Made by a program: the position numbers and the translations under genes
Assembly (NCBI GenBank): GCA_031289755.1
Contig: JAITOU010000012.1
Coordinates: 1 to 64,000 of the forward strand
DNA length: 64,000 bases
Source: Clostridiales bacterium
Lineage (GTDB): Bacteria > Bacillota > Clostridia > Christensenellales > JAISNN01
Direction of reading: 5' to 3'
Shown: positions 16,538 through 24,511 of the stretch, in pieces
How the letters are laid out: each line of letters starts with the position of its first letter
Numbering within the stretch: position 1 is the first letter of the stretch
Notes under the pieces: generated by a model
What the model was told of the DNA's origin: nothing
The model's database searches: none
What the model saw: only the letters and a program-made list of their open reading frames with translations

Positions 16538-17257
16538 TTATAACGGATTGCTTCGTTCCTTATTTCCGCCTCTCGGATATATAGCAGGTGAAGCGTGCGC
16601 TTTCGGATAAACGACCAATGTCCTTTTGATATCCGTATAAGGCAAAACGATTTCTTCCGTGTAAGGCTCTCCACAGCCGAGAAGCTTGGCGGCGTTTGAA
16701 GCCGCAGTGATTTCGCCGTCGGCAGATGCGGTTTTGTAGGCAATGAAGCCGCCGCCTTTTTTGAGCAGCGGAGCGGCGTATTCGAGCAAGGTGTTGAGCG
16801 GTGCGACGGCTCTCGCAAGGGCGATGCCGAAGCGTTCACGGTACACGGTTCTTGCCGCGTCTTCGGCTCTCATATGAAGGCATTTGAAGCCGTCGAGCTT
16901 TAAGAGCTTTGCCGTGCCGTTTATAAAGTCGGTCTTCTTTCCCGACGCTTCAAACAATGTAAAGTCTAAGTCGCCGCGCAATATCTTTAACGGAACCGAA
17001 GGAAAACCTCCGCCCGGACCGATATCGCAAACCGTTGCGTTTAGAGGAATGTGTTTTGCGGCGGTCAGACTGTCCGCGATATGTTTTATTATAAAGTCTT
17101 TTTCTTCGATTATCGAGGTCAGATTGACTTTATCGTTATATGCGATAATCTCACCGTAAAGCATAGCGAGCTTTTGTTGCGCTCCGTCGTCGGCGGCTAA
17201 GCCGAGCGATTTAAGACAAGCGTTCAAAAATTCAAAATCAAAGCCGTGAGTTTCCAT
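16538..17257 (-). CDS. rsmG: 16S rRNA (guanine-527-N7)-methyltransferase RsmG
   Basis: This 239-residue class I methyltransferase modifies G527 of 16S rRNA with SAM. The SAM-binding loop is CDIGPGGGFPSVPLKIL near residue 80, and NLTSI plus IIKHIADSL precede it as in GidB proteins. It heads the rsmG-parA-parB cluster, 244 bp ahead of parA, with its own promoter. In many Bacillota mnmE and mnmG precede it; here they are 21 kb away. Confidence 0.95.
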   Translation of the reverse strand: METHGFDFEFLNACLKSLGLAADDGAQQKLAMLYGEIIAYNDKVNLTSIIEEKDFIIKHIADSLTAAKHIPLNATVCDIGPGGGFPSVPLKILRGDLDFTLFEASGKKTDFINGTAKLLKLDGFKCLHMRAEDAARTVYRERFGIALARAVAPLNTLLEYAAPLLKKGGGFIAYKTASADGEITAASNAAKLLGCGEPYTEEIVLPYTDIKRTLVVYPKAHASPAIYPRGGNKERSNPL

Positions 17258-17353
17258 TATAACCTTATCCGAAGTTATCAGATTTTTTAAAAGAAGCCGC
17301 CGGCAAAGGGTTTGAAGAGCCGAAAAACATCTTTTAAGAAATCTGTCGAATAT

Positions 17354-17382
17354 ATTATACTTTTAATAAAATAATTTGTCAA
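17354..17382 (-). promoter_or_regulatory. Predicted promoter of rsmG-parA-parB
   Basis: TTGACA (17382-17377), 17 bp, TATAAT (17359-17354) on the minus strand: consensus in both hexamers, about 97 bp from the rsmG start. Confidence 0.72.
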
Positions 17383-17543
17383 CGAATTTTATTTGTATGC
17401 TATACTATAAGCAAGACTTTTTTATAAAAGAACCGAATATATTAAAAAAGGCGGCTAAATCAACGCCGCGCAAGGACCTTTGCCGTCGCGGCAAAAAAAG
17501 AAACGGCAAAAAATTTATTACAAAGCAAAAAAAGGAGTAAATT

Positions 17544-17978
17544 ATGGAAAAAATATCGTCATTCAAAATCGACCACACCGTCCACGCAAAGGGTTTTTAT
17601 TTGGGACATGTCGATAACAACATCTTCACCTACGATTTGCGGTTCAAGAAGCCCAACGGCGGCGACTATATTTCCAATGCCGCCATTCATACGATAGAAC
17701 ATCTTTTTGCCACCGCGATAAGAAACGGCGACATAAAAGAAAACGTCGTCTATTTCGGACCTATGGGCTGCCGCACTGGCTTTTATCTTTTGCTTGCCGG
17801 AGTCCCTAAGGAATACGCGCTCAAATATACCCTTCTCACCTTTAATAAATGTCTGGAATTGACGGAAATTCCCGGCGCAAGCCCAAAAGAATGCGGCAAT
17901 TACAAGGAACACAATCTCGCCGACGCTAAAAAAGAAATAGCCGCATACCTTGAAGTCTTGAACAATCAAAACGCTTAG
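17544..17978 (+). CDS. luxS: S-ribosylhomocysteine lyase
   Basis: This 144-residue metalloenzyme splits S-ribosylhomocysteine into homocysteine and the AI-2 precursor DPD in the activated-methyl cycle. The metal site is H49-x2-E-H53 plus Cys117 (ECGNY), and the catalytic Cys76 sits in GPMGCRTGFYL. The start has a GGAG site. It is divergent from rsmG and followed by a small Zn-ribbon gene 147 bp downstream. It may link to metY-cysK at 53.7 kb through homocysteine metabolism. Confidence 0.95.
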   Translation: MEKISSFKIDHTVHAKGFYLGHVDNNIFTYDLRFKKPNGGDYISNAAIHTIEHLFATAIRNGDIKENVVYFGPMGCRTGFYLLLAGVPKEYALKYTLLTFNKCLELTEIPGASPKECGNYKEHNLADAKKEIAAYLEVLNNQNA

Positions 17979-18125
17979 ACTACCTTTAAAAAAGAAAGAC
18001 GCAATCTTCGTCACAAACACAATCGGCAAAACGCTTAGATAACAGTTAAAAACAAAGCGGTATATTTTTTCTTTGCACGGACATAATCTAAACGATTCAA
18101 TATTTATTAAAGGAGATTTCGCTGT

Positions 18126-18266
18126 ATGATATGTCAAAATTGCAAAAAGAACGTAGCGTCGGAAAGCCTTCATATATGTTCGGGCTGTGACGCGGTACTT
18201 TGTTCGGAATGCGCCGCCGAAGGCGTTTGTCCGTCCTGTCTGAATGAAACAAATTACTTTTCCTAA
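18126..18266 (+). CDS. 46-residue protein with four CxxC pairs (zinc-ribbon/treble-clef type)
   Basis: An ATG at 18126 follows AAAGGAG and opens a 46-codon frame. Its eight cysteines form four CxxC pairs (3/6, 18/21, 26/29, 35/38), fitting two zinc sites in a B-box or RING-like arrangement. The spacing of short knuckles and the good ribosome site make a real gene likely. Tiny zinc-knuckle proteins of this kind are often protein- or RNA-binding; the function is unknown. It precedes a 12-bp-stem terminator and may be cotranscribed with luxS. Confidence 0.7.
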   Translation: MICQNCKKNVASESLHICSGCDAVLCSECAAEGVCPSCLNETNYFS

Positions 18267-18309
18267 GCCGATTGTCGTTTTAAACTGCGGCATTGCTCAT
18301 CAATCCGTT

Positions 18310-18340
18310 ATCAGGCTTCGGTCGCATTCCGAAGCCTGAT
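18310..18340 (+). terminator. Terminator of luxS/zinc-ribbon unit
   Basis: Perfect 12-bp stem (18310-18321 with 18329-18340), 7-nt loop, followed by TCTTTAATT. Confidence 0.75.
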
Positions 18341-18373
18341 TCTTTAATTATAGCGGTATTTCAGTCTATAAAG

Positions 18374-18607
18374 CGTTCCACGTGGAACGTCTTGTCCTTA
18401 TTATAGGACTTTAATTTATTACCTATAAGTTTCACATGAAACGCTCGATTGTTTATTAATACGGTTTTAAACGACCGTCAATAGGTTTCACATGAAACGT
18501 TTTGCCGCCTATTAAAAAGACTTAACCGATTGACCGCAGGTTTCACATGGAACATTTATTACCGATAAAACGGCTCCGACCGATTACATTCGGGTTTCAC
18601 ATGAAAC
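18374..18607. repeat. Periodic array of five parS-like sites
   Basis: Fourteen- to sixteen-bp palindromes start at 18374 (GTTCCACGTGGAAC core), 18429, 18485 and 18594 (GTTTCACATGAAAC), and 18540 (GTTTCACATGGAAC). Start-to-start spacing is 55, 56, 55 and 54 bp. The first matches the ParB parS consensus; the other four carry CACATG in place of the CACGTG centre. parB lies 3 kb to the left. A regular array of this kind is more usual in plasmid centromeres than around chromosomal origins. Confidence 0.85.
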
Positions 18608-18734
18608 GTTTTATTTGCAAAACAAAGCTATTCGCATTTAAAGCTTTCCAAACGCTTATAAAGATAACGGCGTTTCCGTGAAAGCAATAAACGTCTTTAA
18701 ATAACTGAAAAAGCCGCAACGATACCGTTAAAAT

Positions 18735-18748
18735 GTTTCCCGTGAAAC
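18735..18748. promoter_or_regulatory. Variant parS-like palindrome GTTTCCCGTGAAAC
   Basis: One arm is parS-like. The centre CCCGTG is intermediate between parS and the Noc-binding site TTTCCCGGGAAA. No noc gene is in the window. Confidence 0.6.
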
Positions 18749-19093
18749 CTTTAAAGAGCTTTCAAGGAAGGATAAAGACTTTTGTCAAAAGATAAAACCG
18801 TTGTATTTCGATTGAAAAACGGATAAAATAAAACCATTTGAGTTAAAGACAGTTTTGCCAAAGCAACAGACATTTAAAGGCAATGATTTATTTTTAATCA
18901 AGCAAAGAAAAGTATAAACTTAAAGATAAAAGCATAAAAACAAATGCCGCACTTTTACATTGTTAAAAATTTAACAATGTAAAAAGCAAGCCGAATAAAT
19001 ACTCAAACAAAAGCCTGCAAACGAATAATGTCTTATTGTCCCGACAAGCCGAATGATAATGCAAATAGAAGTCTGTGAATAAGCCGCGCTATT

Positions 19094-19190
19094 GTTCCAC
19101 GTGGAACGCAAACGGACGGTGCGGATACACCATGAAGCGTTCCACGTGAAACGCAAACGATAAATACGGGCATTTAGTTTCACGTGGAAC
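19094..19190. repeat. Cluster of three canonical parS sites
   Basis: Sites at 19094-19107 (GTTCCACGTGGAAC), 19139-19152 (GTTCCACGTGAAAC) and 19177-19190 (GTTTCACGTGGAAC) all have the CACGTG centre and match the Bacillota parS consensus. With the array at 18374-18607 they make nine sites within 817 bp. Confidence 0.9.
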
Positions 19191-20622
19191 GGCATGAAGT
19201 TTATATCCGATAAAACGTCAAAAGAAAGATGTCGGTTAAAACAGCCCATAAACGGCAAAGCGATAAAATCCGAAAGCGCACTTGCAAAACAACAAAAGCG
19301 TGAAATTTAAAAAGCAAACTCAAAAAGGTAAAGACGAAAATTTACGGTTTTAAAAATAAAAAGAAATTTTTGAGGTTTCCGAACCGAACCCGAAAGTCTC
19401 TATTTTTTTAAAAGTAAAGTCCGATAGGTCGGACGATTGACAAAAACCGATTTTCGGGTCGGGCGAACGGATTTCGGTTCGGGAAAAATCTGCGAGAAAG
19501 GTTGTTGTGTTGCACAACACGTTTAAATGACAACCCAAAAGCCGTCGGATTATCTTAAAAGGCGATTTTATCGGTAAAAATAAGGCTTTTCGGTCGAAAA
19601 TCCGACTTTTAAACAAAACAGGGTGATGTTACTTTTAAACTCTAAAAACGCCTTTTTAAAGGCTTTGCCGATAGGTTTGATTGCGAAAACCTTTTTGAAA
19701 AGCCAAACCGAAAGGTTTTTCTTTCTTGACAAGCTTCACGGTGAAGAAATTCAAAGACTTGCAAACGGAGCGCAATCAAAACTCTTGCGAAAAACGCAAG
19801 CCGCACCGTTTGATTTTTATTGTAACAGGAAAAAACATCATGTAAAAATGATAAGCTCTATTTGTTTCATTTGCGCAATATTCCGCAAAAACAATCAAAT
19901 AAATAAACGGTACGCCGATAACGAAAAGCCGCAAATAAACCGTACCTAATAAAACGGCAAACGGTAAAGCGGCGTTTGTTTAGGATAGCGTCAAAATCAA
20001 AAACGGTGTATGTTTTGGCGAGAAACAAAGAAAAACGACATAAATAACCCTGCTTTATATGGGCTGAATTTAATGCGCATTTTAAATAAGGAAGTAGTAT
20101 CGCAATAAAAAATATTCTGTCGAAAGGAATTTAATACACATTTAAATCGGTATGTTCATATATTCAAACGGGTGTTTAGGCTAAATTTAACGCGCATTTA
20201 AAACATTATAATAATAAACCCGAATATCAAAATCCAAAAGAACGCCGTATAAATTTAATATACAATTAAAGATTATCGGATAAAATAAATAAAAGCATCG
20301 GTAAAAGCAAAAATGCAAGAAGCTTTATCGACGATTAGCTTGACGGCGAAAAAGGATTTTTATCGGCGATTGGCTTCACGGCGAAATCGTGTATGCTTCA
20401 AAATGTTTTCAAGAAAATAAAGATGTTTTTTAAAGCGCGGACGGCGATGTCAAAACACGGTATCGGCAGATTTTAAAACCGTCCGACATCATAGATAACG
20501 GCGACAAACTTTACTCAAACACCCTTTAATCAAAAACATAGCGAAAAAGCCGAGTAAACGGCGCATTGTTCGGCGTTCTGACGCGCTTTGAGCGGCGGTT
20601 CAGAAAGTGTTATAAAAATCAG
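19191..20622. other. 1.4-kb gene-free stretch between parS sites and rpmH
   Basis: No convincing gene is seen: the longest open frame (19623-19949) has no ribosome site and an unnatural composition. The region is AT-rich, with short direct repeats (for example ATCG(A/G)CGATT(A/G)GCTT(G/C)ACGG at 20328 and 20368) and the iteron-like array at 20067-20270. Position between divergent dnaN and rpmH arms, beside parS, makes this the best candidate for part of the origin. Confidence 0.5.
20067..20270. repeat. Four iteron-like AT-rich repeats
   Basis: AATTTAA-nn-(C/A)GCATTTAAA-type units of 19-20 bp occur at 20067-20086, 20128-20146, 20184-20202 and 20252-20270, spaced 61, 56 and 68 bp. Each is nearly palindromic around GCGC. 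They do not match DnaA boxes. Confidence 0.65.
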
Positions 20623-20651
20623 TTGACAATAAAGAATAAATAATTTATAAT
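20623..20651 (+). promoter_or_regulatory. Promoter of rpmH
   Basis: Consensus TTGACA (20623-20628), 17 bp, TATAAT (20646-20651), 52 bp ahead of the rpmH ATG. Confidence 0.85.
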
Positions 20652-20703
20652 ATATTCACTATTAAACAACAAGATAAAAGAAAATTTAGAAAGAGGTGTA
20701 TAA

Positions 20704-20838
20704 ATGAAAAGAACTTACCAGCCTAAGAAAAGACAGCGCAGCAAGGTTCACGGTTTTAGAAAGAGAATGAAGACCAAATCAGGCAGAAACGTATTGGCAA
20801 GCAGGCGCAAAAAGGGCAGAGCAAAGCTGTCCGCTTAA
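20704..20838 (+). CDS. rpmH: Ribosomal protein bL34
   Basis: A 44-residue very basic protein, [12 protein letters not shown] at the start and GRAKLSA at the end, is unmistakably bL34 of the large ribosomal subunit. An AGAGGTG site precedes the ATG. It heads the rpmH-rnpA-yidD-yidC-jag run leading away from the origin. A hairpin separates it from rnpA, a common arrangement that lets rpmH be expressed far more than rnpA. Confidence 0.97.
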   Translation: MKRTYQPKKRQRSKVHGFRKRMKTKSGRNVLASRRKKGRAKLSA

Positions 20839-20861
20839 ACAACGATTTAAGTTTTCATTTT

Positions 20862-20890
20862 AAAATGCGGCTTGTAAAATGCCGCATTTT
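20862..20890 (+). terminator. Attenuating terminator between rpmH and rnpA
   Basis: Perfect 10-bp stem AAAATGCGGC/GCCGCATTTT (20862-20871 with 20881-20890), 9-nt loop, followed by TT. Readthrough would supply rnpA. Confidence 0.75.
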
Positions 20891-20916
20891 TTAAACAAAA
20901 AGGGTATCGGCGGCAT

Positions 20917-21267
20917 ATGCAGTCAAAATACAGGCTAACTCACAATTCGTCTTTTAATTATATTTACAAAAACGGTCAGAGCGCGGCGAATAAGTATATA
21001 GTCGTACTATATACAAAGACGCGGTATTTGCTCAAAGTCGGATTTTCGGTCAGCAAAAAAATAGGCAACAGCGTCGTCCGCAACAGGACAAAACGCCGCC
21101 TAAAAGAATGCTTCCGTGCATTGATACCCGAACTGAACAAAAAATACAACTATGTAATAGTTGCAAGGGAAGGCGCGGCGACCGCCGCCTATGCGGAATT
21201 ATCCGAAGCCATGAGACACACTTTAAAAAAAATCGGAATGTTAAACGACATAAGCACCGGCTCATAG
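20917..21267 (+). CDS. rnpA: Ribonuclease P protein component
   Basis: The 116-residue basic protein binds RNase P RNA and helps 5' maturation of tRNAs. The family motif VVRNRTKRRLKECFR is present near residue 54, with VGFSVSKKIGNS before it. Its place after rpmH is the usual one. The next gene, yidD, starts 203 bp downstream. Confidence 0.95.
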   Translation: MQSKYRLTHNSSFNYIYKNGQSAANKYIVVLYTKTRYLLKVGFSVSKKIGNSVVRNRTKRRLKECFRALIPELNKKYNYVIVAREGAATAAYAELSEAMRHTLKKIGMLNDISTGS

Positions 21268-21470
21268 GACGCGCACATTTAAGCGCAATAGCGGATTGTT
21301 TATGCGGCATTGATAGTTTCCGGTAACGGCATGATGCTTTTCGGTAATTAGGCATAAACGGTCTCGGTAATAACCGCTTGAAGCTTTTCGGTAATTCGGT
21401 AGGTATTATAAACGCAAGCCGTGCATTAATGCGCCGAACGGACGGAGCGCAGTTTAAACTTCGGAGTGCA

Positions 21471-21716
21471 ATGAAAAAAGCTGCTTTAAAAGCCATATTA
21501 TTCTATAAAAAATATATAAGCGGACTCAAAAACGGACATTGCCGTTTTGTCCCGACCTGTTCGATGTATACCTACGAAGCCATTCAAAAATACGGCGTTA
21601 TCGCCGGTTGTATAAAGGGCGGAATAAGGATTTTGAAATGCGGTCCTTTTACAAAGCACGGCGGCTTCGCTCCCGTAAAAGAAAATTTCAGAGGTGACGC
21701 AAAATGGTTAATATAA
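21471..21716 (+). CDS. yidD: Membrane protein insertion efficiency factor YidD
   Basis: The start is set at ATG 21471, which has a GGAG site and gives the normal 81-residue length; the frame is open for 31 further codons upstream. The core signature GHCRFVPTCSMYTYEAI is present, with a conserved Cys pair and a short HGGFAPV tail. It is a small amphipathic membrane-associated protein that assists YidC. It overlaps yidC by 13 bp, implying translational coupling. Confidence 0.94.
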   Translation: MKKAALKAILFYKKYISGLKNGHCRFVPTCSMYTYEAIQKYGVIAGCIKGGIRILKCGPFTKHGGFAPVKENFRGDAKWLI

Positions 21717-22909
21717 TTTCCGCAATAGAAACAGGAAATATATTCGGCTGGCTAATATTGCAGCTGTACAATCTGATACAAAATTATGCCTTAACGGTCA
21801 TAGTCTTTACATTGCTTTTTAAGATAGTCATGTCGCCGTTAGACTTTTGGCAAAAATCGCTCATGAGAAAAAACAACAAAGCCATGAAGATTATGAAGCC
21901 GAAGCTCGAACAGATAAAAAAAGAATCGGGCGACAACCAGCAGCTTTATCTTCAAAAGCAACAGGCGTTATATAAACAGCACGGTTATTCGATGTTGGGC
22001 GCGTGCTTGCCGACGATAGTCACGCTTGTTTTGTTTATCATCATACTCGGCGGCTTTACCGCAATGGTCAAATATCAAAACCAAACGACCTTTGAGTATT
22101 TAAAGGGTGCATACGAAGAAGAATACGGGTCGGCTTATGCGGATTACAAAACCGCAGGCGACAGCGACACCCAAGCCGACGAAAAAGCCACCGCCGATGC
22201 CCAAGCATTGGTCCAAAAAGAATATCAGAGCAAAAAAGACAGCTTTTTGTGGGTAAAAAACATATTTATGCCCGATACGCCGTGGTCTGCCGCAGTGCCG
22301 GATTGGGGAATCTTTTCGGGAACGGGCGGCGGCTTTTTGGGAATGGGCAGGATAAACGTCGACGTGGACAAGCTGGGCTGGGAGCAATACGATTACGACA
22401 AGGTAATGGGTTCTATTGTAGAAGAAGAAGGAGCAAAGGTCAACGGCTTTCTCATACTTCCGCTCATCTGTCTGTTGCTCAATGTCCTTATGATGAAGCT
22501 CAATCCGCAGTCGGCTCAGCAGCCCGCAATGGCGCCGTCCTTCGGACAAAATTCCGAAGCGTCGGCAAAATCAGCTCAAATGTCTTCAAAAATGATGATA
22601 TATATGATGCCGGCAATGATGTTTGTCTTTGCGATGTTTTACAGCAGCGCATTCACATTGTATCTGACCATCAGTACGACCTTTTCGATAGTTTTTAACT
22701 ATGTATACAATACAATAGCCAAGAAAAAAGACAAGGTAGAGGAAGAAGTCGCCGCAAATACGACATATGTCAGAAAGTCGGAGCTTGAAGCGATAAAGAA
22801 GCATAAAGAAAAAGAAGAGAGAGAAAAATTGGAAAAAGAAAAAGACGAAAAAGCAAAAAAGATTTTGGAAAAGACGCAATCTAAGTTTAAAGACATCGAT
22901 AAGCTATAA
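21704..22909 (+). CDS. yidC: Membrane protein insertase YidC/OxaA
   Basis: This 401-residue insertase places proteins in the cytoplasmic membrane alone or with SecYEG. The first helix region (LYNLIQNYALTVIVFTLLFKIVMSPLDF) is followed by the cytoplasmic coiled loop (MKIMKPKLEQIKKE). Three further hydrophobic segments lie around 95, 250 and 305. An unusual feature is the 150-residue extracytoplasmic region between the second and third helices, rich in Gly, Asp and Ala. The tail after 335 is a highly charged helix that may bind ribosomes. No N-terminal lipobox was seen. Confidence 0.95.
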   Translation: MVNIISAIETGNIFGWLILQLYNLIQNYALTVIVFTLLFKIVMSPLDFWQKSLMRKNNKAMKIMKPKLEQIKKESGDNQQLYLQKQQALYKQHGYSMLGACLPTIVTLVLFIIILGGFTAMVKYQNQTTFEYLKGAYEEEYGSAYADYKTAGDSDTQADEKATADAQALVQKEYQSKKDSFLWVKNIFMPDTPWSAAVPDWGIFSGTGGGFLGMGRINVDVDKLGWEQYDYDKVMGSIVEEEGAKVNGFLILPLICLLLNVLMMKLNPQSAQQPAMAPSFGQNSEASAKSAQMSSKMMIYMMPAMMFVFAMFYSSAFTLYLTISTTFSIVFNYVYNTIAKKKDKVEEEVAANTTYVRKSELEAIKKHKEKEEREKLEKEKDEKAKKILEKTQSKFKDIDKL

Positions 22910-22973
22910 GTCAAGACCAAAACCATAAACAAATAAAAGAAAAACGGTATATATCCGTAAAACAGGAGAAACG

Positions 22974-24179
22974 ATGGAAGGCATAGAATTTAAAGCTCAT
23001 AAAGTCGAGCAGGCAATCGAAAACGGACTTAAAGAATTACAGCTTACCAAAGAAGAAGTCGATATCGAAATCATCAGCAACGGTGGATTATTCAGTAAAG
23101 CGACGGTCAGGATTACTCCAAAGGTCAAACCCGAACAAGCGGCGACGGATTTTGTCAACAATTTGTTTTCTTACATGAAGTTTGAATCATACGCCGAGCT
23201 GACAAAGACCGAAACCGATAGCCGCATAGATATAACCGGCGCGGACAGTCCCTTACTTATAGGATATCGCGGCGATATATTGGACAGTCTTCAATACCTT
23301 GCGCTTTTGATAGCCAACAAAAACACAACGGATTTTGTCCGCGTATCGGTCAATACCGAGAATTACCGTGAAAAAAGAAAGGAAATATTGACAAGACTCG
23401 CAGGCAAGCTGGCGATAAAGGCCGAGAGAACGGGCAGAAAGATAGACTTAGAGCCGATGAATCCGTACGAAAGACGCGTAATACATTCCGCGCTCCAAGA
23501 CAGCGCGACCGTCACGACCGAAAGCGTCGGAGAAGAGCCTAACAGATATGTACTTATAGTCCCTAAGAATCCAAAACCGCAGTATGCCAACAACAGCCGC
23601 CCTGTAAACAACGGCAGACCGCCTTACGGCGGAGCAAACAACGGCGGCAGACGGTTTGACAACAACGGCAGACCGCCTTACGGCGGACGGAACGACCGCG
23701 CCGGTTACAACGGTAACAGAAGCGGCGGCGGCTACGAGAGCAGAAACGGCGACGGCAATAATCGCGGCTATGAGAATAGAAGCGGCGGCTACGACAACAG
23801 AAACGGCGGCTACGACAACAGAAACGGCGACGGCAACAATCGCGGCTACGGGAATAGAAGCGGCGGTGAAAACAATAACCGCAGTTATGAGAACAGAAGC
23901 GGCGGTTATGAAAACAGAAACAGCGGCGGCGGCTCCGGCGGCTACGCCGGAAACAACAACAGAAGCGGCGGTTGTAACAACCGCGACAGCAGGCCGTCTT
24001 ATCCGAGAACGCCGTATACCGAAAATTCTGAAACAATAGAAAAAATAGAAAAACCGATTGACGCCGAACTCGAAGTGCAGGAAAGCGCGGACAAAGACAA
24101 CGGCGCAAACGCAAATTTTTCTAATAACTTCAAAAAAACGGGAACGAGCAAAATGAAGAGCTTCGGCTACAAGAGATAG
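22974..24179 (+). CDS. khpB: Jag/KhpB RNA-binding protein with a long Arg/Gly/Asn-rich tail
   Basis: The first 205 residues are standard: a Jag-N domain (residues 1-50), a KH domain with LLIGYRGDILDSLQYL near residue 90, and an R3H domain (NPYERRVIHSAL). Beyond that, about 145 residues are made of degenerate GGY-x-NRNG and NNRGYENRSG units, an RGG-like disordered region. A short acidic and then basic tail ends FGYKR. Jag/KhpB proteins are normally about 200-250 residues; this one is 401. It binds RNA and controls cell elongation in relatives. The tail could add RNA affinity or drive condensate formation (inference). Confidence 0.93.
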   Translation: MEGIEFKAHKVEQAIENGLKELQLTKEEVDIEIISNGGLFSKATVRITPKVKPEQAATDFVNNLFSYMKFESYAELTKTETDSRIDITGADSPLLIGYRGDILDSLQYLALLIANKNTTDFVRVSVNTENYREKRKEILTRLAGKLAIKAERTGRKIDLEPMNPYERRVIHSALQDSATVTTESVGEEPNRYVLIVPKNPKPQYANNSRPVNNGRPPYGGANNGGRRFDNNGRPPYGGRNDRAGYNGNRSGGGYESRNGDGNNRGYENRSGGYDNRNGGYDNRNGDGNNRGYGNRSGGENNNRSYENRSGGYENRNSGGGSGGYAGNNNRSGGCNNRDSRPSYPRTPYTENSETIEKIEKPIDAELEVQESADKDNGANANFSNNFKKTGTSKMKSFGYKR

Positions 24180-24280
24180 AGCCGCAGCGGCAATGACAAA
24201 TGTTACAGGCTTCAACGATATGCCCTAAGCCGCACTTTTTCTCCGAAAGAAAAAGACCGTCTTAGGGCATAATTAAGTCA

Positions 24281-24433
24281 ACACCGCACAAATGAGATAA
24301 AATTTTTAACTGCGTCTTTTTTGCCGCAAACCGCCTTCTTGTCTTAATAATAGCGAAGCTATTATCTACGTCAACAAGCCGATTTTCGACCAAAAAATAC
24401 TTGTTTAAAATTTATCTCCTTATGCGCGGCATT
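24281..24433. repeat. GCGCATAA palindromic element, long form (copy A)
   Basis: About 153 bp with inverted ends (ACACCGCACAAATGAGATAA on the left, inverse of TTATCTCC..GCGCGGCAT on the right). Its interior of CGTCTTTTTTGCCGCAAACC, an AATAGC..GCTATT hairpin and CAACAAGCCG is shared with 59649-59800 and, inverted, with 27605-27828. It fills most of the 332-bp spacer between jag and typA; the remainder shows no gene. Confidence 0.8.
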
Positions 24434-24511
24434 TCCTTAGCGGACTTAAAATTTATTAGCGGATTTTGAAATTAATACATACGGGACAAAAAGGTTGTAC
24501 GATAAAAATAT

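Noticed and set aside
17559-18293. 244-residue frame antisense to luxS
   Set aside because: It overlaps luxS and the zinc-ribbon gene completely, with unnatural composition.
19623-19949. 108-residue frame in the origin-side spacer
   Set aside because: No ribosome site, unlike any protein, and ends in AT-rich repeats; treated as non-coding.
23448-24215. 255-residue frame antisense to jag
   Set aside because: A product of the GGY/NRN repeats read backwards (Val/Ala-rich); no start site or family.
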